Origin: an uncultured Spirochaetia bacterium
GTDB taxonomy: Bacteria; Spirochaetota; UBA4802; JAGODF01
Direction: 5' to 3'
Length of the DNA stretch: 9,923 nt
Assembly: GCA_937967705.1 (NCBI GenBank)
Contig: CALCJG010000109.1
Coordinates: forward strand, 1-9,923
Below the pieces are notes generated by a model. The model was not told the DNA's origin, searched no databases, and worked only from the letters and a program-made list of their open reading frames with translations. Both the position numbers and the translations under genes were made by a program. Of the stretch, positions 1-5,517 are shown in pieces. Positions within the stretch are counted from its first letter, which is position 1. Every line of letters starts with the position of its first letter.

Positions 1-187
1 CCCAGCCCTCGTCCTGGTGATGGGAGAGATCATTCCGCTGAAGAAGCTCATAGGGAACCGCCCGGAGATCGCCTGGTTCAACATCGATCACCCCTATACC
101 CTGATAAAGAATCCTGACCTGAAAAGACCCGCCTGGAACACCCTCAAGCTGGCCATGCAGAAGCTCAGGGAGCTCAAGCTCCTCTGA
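1..187 (+). CDS. C-terminal 61 residues of an unidentified protein (possible nucleotidyltransferase-like)
   Basis: An open frame enters from the left edge (codons from position 2) and stops with TGA at 185-187, leaving 61 residues. The codon pattern is that of a real gene: GC-rich third positions and no stops. The tail runs from a hydrophobic stretch (PALVLVMGEIIPL) through a segment reading AWFNIDHPYTLIKNPDL to a basic helical end (LKLAMQKLRELKLL). The FNID-P piece loosely recalls the conserved FNINTPEDL-like tail of MobA/NTP-transferase-type nucleotidyltransferases. This is only a resemblance over about 12 residues, and the catalytic N-terminus lies outside the window. The gene ends 15 nt before priA on the same strand, so the two are probably co-transcribed. 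That the fragment is coding is fairly certain; its function is a guess. Confidence 0.7.
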   Translation, partial: PALVLVMGEIIPLKKLIGNRPEIAWFNIDHPYTLIKNPDLKRPAWNTLKLAMQKLRELKLL

Positions 188-202
188 GGCAATCGGGCTC
201 CC

Positions 203-2173
203 ATGGTCTATGCCGACATCATCGTTGGGTATCCTGTGGAGGGAAGCTTCTCCTACCGGGTGCCTCCGGAAATGGGGGTTGTCCCGGGCCAGCGGGTAAG
301 GGTCAACTTTGCGGGACGCACCGTGACGGGGTTCGTCGTGGCGACGGGGGAGAATGCCCCTGCAGGGGTTCCGCCTGACAGGATCAAAGAGGTGACCGGT
401 CTCATAGACGAGGAGCCAATCTTCGATGCCCGTTTCGTGAATCTGGCCCGCTTCGTGGCGGAGAGCTATCTCTGCTCCGTGGGCGAGGTGATGGCCTTGG
501 CTCTCCCGTCGGGCAGTTCGGCCTCGTCGCGATTCCGTAATCCCTTTGGTCCACCCGCCCTGCGGGAAGTATCCCTTAACGAAGAGCAGGAGCGGGTCCA
601 TCGGGACATCGCCGCTGCCGTCGGCGATGGCGGCCGGCTCCATCTCCTCTTCGGGGTCACCGGCAGCGGAAAGACGGAGGTTTACATCCGGGAGGCACTG
701 GACGCCATGGCGGAGGGGAAATCCGTCATTTATCTGGTCCCCGAGATATCCCTCTCCTCTCAGATCTATGAACGGCTGCATCATGTCTTCGGGGAGGAGC
801 TGGTTCTCTATCACAGCCGGATCACGGCGCAGCAGCGGTTGTTTAACTGGGGGCGTTTCTATCGGGGCGAGGCAAGGATCGCGGTGGGCACCCGTTCTGC
901 GGTCTTCATGCAGGCTCCCCGGCTGGGGCTCATCGTCGTGGACGAGGAGCACGACGGTTCGTATAAGGAGCACAGCACCCCGCGATACAATGCGCGGCGT
1001 ATCGCAGCCTACCGCTCCCGCGTTGAGGATCTCACCGTCATAATGGGCTCCGCAACGCCTTCCGTGGAATCTCTCCATGCGGCCAAAGGCGGGGTGATGA
1101 GGCTGCATCGTCTAACGGGCAGGCACGGCGGGGCCGAGTTGCCGGAGATACACATCGTGCCGATGGAGTCGGCCAGAAAACCTGATTTGCTGAGCCCGCT
1201 CCTGAAGATCGAGAGCCGGAAGGCGATGGAGAGGGGGGAACAGGTGATATATCTCCTGAACCGCAGGGGATTCGCCCCCGTGGTGATCTGCGATGACTGC
1301 GGTGAGGTGATCACCTGCCCCGACTGCAGCATCAGCCTCAACTTTCATCAGGGGGACCATCTCATCTGCCATTACTGCGGCTACAGGACCAGGATACCGG
1401 AACGCTGCCGGGCCTGCGACTCCGAGGCTCTGACAAAGCTGGGCGTGGGCACCCAGCGGGTGGAGGAGGTCGTGCGCAAAAACTTTTCCGCGGCCAGAAT
1501 CTTCCGTCTGGACCAGGACAGCTCACGGAAAAAGAAGACGGTCTATGATCTGATTGACCGTATGAAGAGCGGCGAGGTGGACATACTCCTGGGAACCCAG
1601 ATGGTGGCCAAGGGTTTCGATTTCCATCGGGTCACCGTAGTGGGGATACTTCTGGCGGACATCGGGATGAGCCTGCCGGATTTCCGGGCCACGGAACGGG
1701 TCTATGCTCTCCTCACGCAGGTTTCGGGGCGATGCGGCAGAGGTGAGAAAAAGGGAAGGGTGATCGTGCAGACCCTCAACCCGGACAACCCCCTCTTCGG
1801 GTATCTCAAGAACCATGATTATGAGGGGTTTTACGAGTATGAAATCTCCATGCGCCGTGCCCTGCAGTATCCCCCCTTTGCCCGGATTGCCCGGCTCCTG
1901 GTGCGCGGCAAATCCGAGGAAAGGGTAAAGGAGGCCTCGGAGAGCCTCTCGGAAAAATTGAAGGATACGGTCCGGGGCCTGAAACTTCCCGTTCAGGTGC
2001 TGGGACCATCCCCGGCCCCCCTGGAGAGGATCGCGGCCAACTACCGGTATCATGTTATTCTGAAGTCGGGGCAGGTGGAAGCCCTTCGGAGGGCGATTAC
2101 CGAATCTCGGGATGCCGTGTCAGCGCGGGATGTTTACCTGGAAGTGGATATGGATCCCTATGACATGCTTTGA
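203..2173 (+). CDS. priA: Primosomal protein N' (PriA), replication restart DNA helicase
   Basis: PriA is the superfamily 2, 3'-to-5' helicase that recognises stalled or collapsed forks and reloads the replisome through the primosome. At 656 residues it is complete but shorter than E. coli PriA (about 730). Seen in order: an N-terminal fork-binding domain (about 1-105), Walker A GVTGSGKT (151-158), DEEH box (247-250), motif III GSAT (282-285), and eight zinc-binding cysteines in four CxxC-type pairs (C363/C366, C372/C375, C389/C392, C402/C405). The C-terminal helicase lobe has GTQMVAKGFDF (464-474) and motif VI QVSGRCGRG (506-514). The C-terminal domain includes YPPFARIARLLVRG (556-569) and ends EVDMDPYDML as in the family. 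ATG at 203 is the natural start: MVYADIIVGYPVEGSFSYRV aligns with PriA N-termini. The ribosome-binding site is weak (GAGG at 186-189, 13 nt upstream, overlapping the previous gene's stop), suggesting coupling. Motif VI carries Cys where Ala is usual (RAGR). Confidence 0.97.
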   Translation: MVYADIIVGYPVEGSFSYRVPPEMGVVPGQRVRVNFAGRTVTGFVVATGENAPAGVPPDRIKEVTGLIDEEPIFDARFVNLARFVAESYLCSVGEVMALALPSGSSASSRFRNPFGPPALREVSLNEEQERVHRDIAAAVGDGGRLHLLFGVTGSGKTEVYIREALDAMAEGKSVIYLVPEISLSSQIYERLHHVFGEELVLYHSRITAQQRLFNWGRFYRGEARIAVGTRSAVFMQAPRLGLIVVDEEHDGSYKEHSTPRYNARRIAAYRSRVEDLTVIMGSATPSVESLHAAKGGVMRLHRLTGRHGGAELPEIHIVPMESARKPDLLSPLLKIESRKAMERGEQVIYLLNRRGFAPVVICDDCGEVITCPDCSISLNFHQGDHLICHYCGYRTRIPERCRACDSEALTKLGVGTQRVEEVVRKNFSAARIFRLDQDSSRKKKTVYDLIDRMKSGEVDILLGTQMVAKGFDFHRVTVVGILLADIGMSLPDFRATERVYALLTQVSGRCGRGEKKGRVIVQTLNPDNPLFGYLKNHDYEGFYEYEISMRRALQYPPFARIARLLVRGKSEERVKEASESLSEKLKDTVRGLKLPVQVLGPSPAPLERIAANYRYHVILKSGQVEALRRAITESRDAVSARDVYLEVDMDPYDML

Positions 2174-2188
2174 AAGTGCGGGGAACAG

Positions 2189-2215
2189 AAAAGGACGGGA
2201 GGTCCCGTCCTTTTT
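2189..2215. terminator. Bidirectional Rho-independent terminator between convergent genes
   Basis: A perfect 12-bp inverted repeat (2189-2200 and 2203-2214, core GGACGGG/CCCGTCC) closes on an effective AGGT loop. It is followed by T5 on the + strand (2211-2215) and by a matching T-rich run on the - strand. It lies 15 nt after the priA stop and about 20 nt beyond the stop of the convergent small cysteine-rich gene, so it can end both transcripts. Confidence 0.9.
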
Positions 2216-2235
2216 CAGTTCCGGTATAGAGGAGC

Positions 2236-2475
2236 TTAGTTGACAAACTTACCTTTGCAGTGATAGTCGTCGCAGGAACTGGTTCCGCTGACGTTGCAGC
2301 CAAAATTATCTTTCGCTTTTTTCCTCTTGGGGAAGGTGTCATCGCCGTTGAAGCAAACATAACCGCCTCCGCTGCAGGTGAAGCACTTGTATTTGCCGGC
2401 GTAGGAGTTGGATGTCATTATCACAAAGGATAACAGGAAGCTCAAGGCTGTTACGGATAGTAAGATCTTTTTCAT
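2236..2475 (-). CDS. Small exported six-cysteine protein, unknown function
   Basis: I do not recognise this 79-residue protein. It begins with a clear signal peptide: basic MKK, a hydrophobic core (about 4-20), then a likely signal peptidase I site after SYA (26). The mature chain is about 53 residues and holds six cysteines (C31, C34, C41, C60, C68, C73). An initial CxxC (YKCFTCSGGGYVCFNG) is followed by a lysine-rich middle (PKRKKAKD) and a C-terminal CDDYHC. An even cysteine number in so short a secreted chain suggests three disulfides or metal binding. The frame is open upstream to an ATG at 2568, but the ATG at 2475 is chosen. It gives the signal peptide, follows a purine-rich GGGGGAA (2481-2487) with 5-nt spacing, and lies just downstream of a near-consensus promoter that sits inside the longer frame. 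It is downstream of, and on the same strand as, the VKOR-DsbA gene. CxxC repeats could instead indicate a zinc or heme ligand set, but there is no CxxCH motif. Confidence 0.8.
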   Translation of the reverse strand: MKKILLSVTALSFLLSFVIMTSNSYAGKYKCFTCSGGGYVCFNGDDTFPKRKKAKDNFGCNVSGTSSCDDYHCKGKFVN

Positions 2476-2509
2476 CTGGTTTCCCCCATATAATAATCTA
2501 ATTCTCCCG

Positions 2510-2538
2510 AATATACAACAAACGTTTCCCCATTTCAA
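2510..2538 (-). promoter_or_regulatory. Strong sigma70-type promoter for the six-cysteine protein gene
   Basis: Read on the - strand, TTGAAA (2538-2533) is followed by exactly 17 nt and TATATT (2515-2510), one mismatch from consensus in each hexamer. Directly upstream of the -35 lie an A5 tract and a T8 tract (2541-2545 and 2549-2556 read on -), resembling an UP element. Transcription would start near 2503, giving a leader of about 28 nt before the ATG at 2475. The same T8 follows the VKOR-DsbA stop, but no strong stem precedes it, so termination there looks weak at best. Confidence 0.75.
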
Positions 2539-2564
2539 CCTTTTTCGGAAAAAAAACGGAGAAC

Positions 2565-3782
2565 TCAACGGCCGGAACGAGACAGTTCCCGGTCTATAAC
2601 AGAGTCAAACTCCTCCTGCGAGGGGACTCCCACCATGCGGCGTCCGTTGATGAAGAGGGTCGGCGTGGCCTCGATCTTGAGTTTCTGGGCCAGGTCGGTA
2701 TCCCTTCGGATGAGATTCAGAAGATCCTCCTTGTTCATGGTCTCAAGGAAATCACCCCTGCCCCCGGGAAGATCCACCAGCAGTTCTTTGACCGAATTAA
2801 GGCCGTACTGCCCGTGAAAGCGGTCGTAATTCCTGAAGTGGGCCTGGAGAAAAGCGGCAAACTGGCCTTTTCTCGCCGCCGTCAGCATGGCCCGGGAGGC
2901 CACGCAGGAGTTTTCATAGCGTGTCCCGAAAGCGTACCGGTTGCATGTCTTTTCCAGAGGATAGTTGTAGTAATGCACGCTTATTTTTTCACCGTACTTG
3001 GCGAAGCTGTATTTCTCTACCTTGTAAAATTCATAGCAGGCACTGCAGAGAAAGTCGGTAAAGGCGATGATTTTTACCCGGGCGCTCGGCTTGCCCAGAA
3101 TAAGACCAGATTCGGGGAGGCTGAACTTTTCCACCGGGGCCGCGTAGAATTCCTTGAGAAAGGCGTCGATCCTCTCCCGGGGGATCTCGGGGCTCTGTGT
3201 CTTGACAGCCAGTATGTAAGATGTGGAGAAGACCGTATAGGCCAGTAGGAAGACAAAGATGGTGTAGAGGGAGAGAACGGCTTTTCGGTCGCTGCCGCTG
3301 GCGTTGAAGAGGGACTTGAAAACTTCCATCCATCCGATGCCGTGCAATTTCTTTAGTCGGGACAGAAACAGGCCCAGCACCGCCAGCAGGAGGATGTTGA
3401 TGGCGTAGCTCATAAAGCACATAACGCAGGACTGGCGAATGCAGATAAGGAGAACGGCCAGGACCAGGTCCCCGGCTACGGCCAGGACCGTCACAGGGAA
3501 GAGCAGGGCGGCCGCCTGGAGATGATACCGGTCCTCCGCGTAATCCGCCACCAGCAGGGTGAAGAGAACCAGGAGGTAATAAAACAGGCCGTAAGCCGCC
3601 AGGGGGATTCCGAAGAGTCTGGAATAGCGGGATATCTGCAGGGAGAGGCAGGAACTGATAAAACCGTCTCCGCAGGCGATCATGCCGTAGCGGTCGGGGT
3701 AGTAATGCGAGAGCGTCATGTACGCCGTCAGGGCCGTTCCCGCCAGGGCGAGAATAATGAGAATGTAGGTGAATTTTTTCAT
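2565..3782 (-). CDS. VKOR-DsbA fusion: membrane quinone-linked disulfide-forming oxidoreductase
   Basis: This 405-residue protein fuses a bacterial vitamin K epoxide reductase (VKOR) domain to a periplasmic DsbA-like thioredoxin domain. VKOR does the job of DsbB: it passes electrons from the thiol oxidase to quinone in the inner membrane. The expected VKOR residues are all present with family spacing: loop cysteines C37 and C45, S51, and the quinone-side CxxC C119-V-M-C122, within four or so hydrophobic segments (about 5-23, 58-80, 90-113, 118-140). A further membrane segment (about 168-192) leads to the thioredoxin part. That part has active site CSAC (C246, C249) in FTDFLCSACYEF and the cis-proline loop ATPTLFING (372-380). 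Two additional cysteines (C280, C293) may form a structural disulfide. The ATG at 3782 has GAGGAA (3789-3794) 6 nt upstream. The gene follows the DUF1285 gene by 35 nt, and the product probably oxidises exported cysteine proteins, possibly including its neighbour. Confidence 0.93.
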   Translation of the reverse strand: MKKFTYILIILALAGTALTAYMTLSHYYPDRYGMIACGDGFISSCLSLQISRYSRLFGIPLAAYGLFYYLLVLFTLLVADYAEDRYHLQAAALLFPVTVLAVAGDLVLAVLLICIRQSCVMCFMSYAINILLLAVLGLFLSRLKKLHGIGWMEVFKSLFNASGSDRKAVLSLYTIFVFLLAYTVFSTSYILAVKTQSPEIPRERIDAFLKEFYAAPVEKFSLPESGLILGKPSARVKIIAFTDFLCSACYEFYKVEKYSFAKYGEKISVHYYNYPLEKTCNRYAFGTRYENSCVASRAMLTAARKGQFAAFLQAHFRNYDRFHGQYGLNSVKELLVDLPGGRGDFLETMNKEDLLNLIRRDTDLAQKLKIEATPTLFINGRRMVGVPSQEEFDSVIDRELSRSGR

Positions 3783-3817
3783 CTTGTGTTCCTCAATGTG
3801 GTTTGCGATATTCTGTT

Positions 3818-4324
3818 TCAGTCCATCTTTTCCTGAAGAACGATGCGCTTTCCCTGTATCTTCAGGTAGTAGGTGTCGTCGGTCTCCTCCAGGCGCTCCA
3901 GTATCTGGAAGGACGGGGAGCGTTTGAACTTGGCGGGCAATCGCCCTTCCCGGACATAGCAGTAGAGGCTGTTGTTGGATTTATAGTAGAGGCTATTGAT
4001 GTCCAGTTCCTCCTCTTCTCCCGTCGAAAGGGTGATGTATATGGTCTCGAAGGACCCAAAGCCCTCGAAGCGGACGCCTGTGATGAAATAAGGAGCGTCC
4101 TCGACGACGATCGGGTAGACGAAGTCGCTGTAGTGAAGCACGTATTTTCCGTCCCTGGTGACGTCAACGGACCGGTTGAAGAAATCGATGATCTTTTTGT
4201 TGGTGAAAGGCTGGCCGTCATGAAGCCAGTTTCCCTCGGCGTCCAGCCGGATCTCGTCAATCTCAGCTCCGGATTCCAGCAGTTCCTTGATGAAATCGGG
4301 CAGTTCCGGGTATTCCTTGTCCAT
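3818..4324 (-). CDS. DUF1285 family protein
   Basis: This 168-residue soluble, acidic protein has no signal peptide or membrane segment. It matches the DUF1285 family pattern as I know it. An N-terminal half centres on an Asp-Gly-Trp-His-Gly-Pro signature (IRLDAEGNWLHDGQPF, 25-40), followed by a helix (NKKIIDFFNRSV). A second conserved piece, YPIVVEDAPYFITGV (70-84), precedes a beta-rich C-terminal half. The biochemical role of the family is not established to my knowledge. ATG at 4324 is preceded by GAGGAAAGAG (4327-4336), a good ribosome-binding site. Only 13 nt separate it from the stop of the dGTPase gene, so the two are almost certainly co-transcribed and probably co-translated. Confidence is high that it is a gene and good for the family; no function is assigned. 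Confidence 0.85.
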   Translation of the reverse strand: MDKEYPELPDFIKELLESGAEIDEIRLDAEGNWLHDGQPFTNKKIIDFFNRSVDVTRDGKYVLHYSDFVYPIVVEDAPYFITGVRFEGFGSFETIYITLSTGEEEELDINSLYYKSNNSLYCYVREGRLPAKFKRSPSFQILERLEETDDTYYLKIQGKRIVLQEKMD

Positions 4325-4337
4325 CGCTCTTTCCTCG

Positions 4338-5498
4338 TTAGACGCGAATCATCGGGTCCGTCAGTTTCTGATGCTCTTCCAGGGCGTAACGGTCGGTCAT
4401 GCCGGCGATGTAGTCCGCCACCGTACTCTCCAGCCCGTCGGTCTCTATCCTGGCCTGGTAGGCCCCCGGGAGCGCGTTGGGATGCTCCCGGTATATGCAA
4501 AAGAGGTCGCGGAGGACCTTCTGGGCCTTGATGCCCATCCGCACCACCCGGTAATGCTGGTAGAGGTTCTTGCGGAGGAATTCCTTGAGTTCCTCGTTGA
4601 CCGCCGCTGTATCGGGACTGAGCTGTACCACCCGGCAGGAGGACCGGCGGACATCCTCGTAGGTTTTGAGGTTCATGGAGTTCAGCCGGCCTCGTGTTGT
4701 TTCGATGAGATCCGTAACCAGGAGGTTGATGATCCCCCGGATCATCCGGTTGACCATGAGCTTTCTCATCTCCCGGGAGCCCGCTTCATGGGATGTCCTT
4801 CCGGATACCCGTTCCCATATGCCGAGCCGGCGGATCTGTTCCATCTGGAGTAGTCCTGAGGAGATGCCGTCGTCCAGGTCATGATTGTTGTAGGCGATCT
4901 CGTCGGCGAAGTCGATGATCTGGGCCTCCAAGGAGGGCTGCTCGGCGGGCAGAAAGTCCGAGACGGCGGGATGATCGTAGCAGGTGGAATGCTTGATGAT
5001 CCCCTCCCGGGTCTCCCATGTGAGATTGAGCCCGGGGAAGTTCTCGTATCGCTCCTCCAGCTTCTCCACGACTCGAAGGCTCTGCCGGTTGTGTTCAAAT
5101 CCCCCTTTGTCCTTGAGGAGCTCGTTGAGCTCCCGTTCGCCGGAATGCCCGAAGGGAGTGTGCCCCAGGTCGTGGGCCAGCGCGATGGCCTCGGCGAGGT
5201 CTTCGTTAAGCCTCAGGGCACGGGCGATGGACCGGGCGATCTGGGCCACCTCGATGGTATGGGTCAGGCGTGTTCGATAGTGATCGCCCTCGTGGTTCAC
5301 GAAGACCTGGGTTTTATACTCCAGCCTGCGGAAGGCCCGGGAGTGAATGATCCTTTCCCGGTCGCGCTGGAATTCGGTGCGGTAGGGATGAGCTTCTTCG
5401 GGATACGCCCTTCCCCGGGTGTTCCGGGACCGGGCGGCACAGGCCGCCAGGCGCTGGTCCTCGGCATCGTGAAGATAGGATCGGTCGACTTTTTCCAT
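4338..5498 (-). CDS. dgt: dGTPase-type HD-domain deoxynucleoside triphosphate triphosphohydrolase
   Basis: Enzymes of this family hydrolyse dGTP or other dNTPs to the deoxynucleoside and triphosphate, trimming dNTP pools. The 386-residue length fits the shorter dGTPase-like class rather than E. coli Dgt (about 505). The family entry motif EFQRDRERIIHSRAFRRLEYKTQVF (42-66) is present. It is followed by the full HD metal set: H80 (in TRLTHTIEVAQI), H109-D110 (ALAHDLGHTPFGHSGE) and D199 (IDFADEIAYNNHDLDDG). The ATG at 5498 is the only plausible start, because an in-frame TAG, the stop of the upstream TPR gene, lies just 9 nt before it. The Shine-Dalgarno sequence AAGGAG (5512-5517) lies inside the end of the TPR gene, and a complementary CUCCUU abuts the ATG, implying coupled translation. 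Substrate preference (dGTP or several dNTPs) cannot be read from the sequence. Confidence 0.93.
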   Translation of the reverse strand: MEKVDRSYLHDAEDQRLAACAARSRNTRGRAYPEEAHPYRTEFQRDRERIIHSRAFRRLEYKTQVFVNHEGDHYRTRLTHTIEVAQIARSIARALRLNEDLAEAIALAHDLGHTPFGHSGERELNELLKDKGGFEHNRQSLRVVEKLEERYENFPGLNLTWETREGIIKHSTCYDHPAVSDFLPAEQPSLEAQIIDFADEIAYNNHDLDDGISSGLLQMEQIRRLGIWERVSGRTSHEAGSREMRKLMVNRMIRGIINLLVTDLIETTRGRLNSMNLKTYEDVRRSSCRVVQLSPDTAAVNEELKEFLRKNLYQHYRVVRMGIKAQKVLRDLFCIYREHPNALPGAYQARIETDGLESTVADYIAGMTDRYALEEHQKLTDPMIRV

Positions 5499-5517
5499 AA
5501 GGAGGGACTATCTCCTT
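5499..5517 (-). promoter_or_regulatory. dgt ribosome-binding site inside a small hairpin
   Basis: In the mRNA the dgt Shine-Dalgarno AAGGAG (5517-5512) is followed after 7 nt by its exact complement CUCCUU (5504-5499), immediately before the AUG at 5498. The loop contains the UAG stop of the TPR gene (5510-5508). The CCUCCUU-A string reproduces the usual 3' end of 16S rRNA. The stem would mask the site until ribosomes finishing the TPR gene open it, which fits translational coupling. The base pairing is visible; regulation is inferred, and a 6-bp stem is only moderately stable. Confidence 0.5.

Noticed and set aside
2549..2564. T8 run (on -) after the VKOR-DsbA stop as a Rho-independent terminator
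   Set aside because: No stable stem precedes the run; the tract is better explained as A/T-rich sequence upstream of the next promoter.
2476..2568. Longer N-terminal form of the six-cysteine protein starting at 2568
   Set aside because: The extra 31 residues would bury the signal peptide, and they overlap a near-consensus promoter; ATG at 2475 has a suitable purine-rich site and begins a textbook signal sequence.
2408..2599. + strand 63-codon frame across the six-cysteine gene's promoter
   Set aside because: It overlaps the signal-peptide coding region and promoter of the - strand gene, and has no recognisable features.
3803..4531. + strand open frame of 242 codons opposite DUF1285 and dgt
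   Set aside because: It runs across two recognised genes and their junction, with no recognisable domain and no reason to prefer it.
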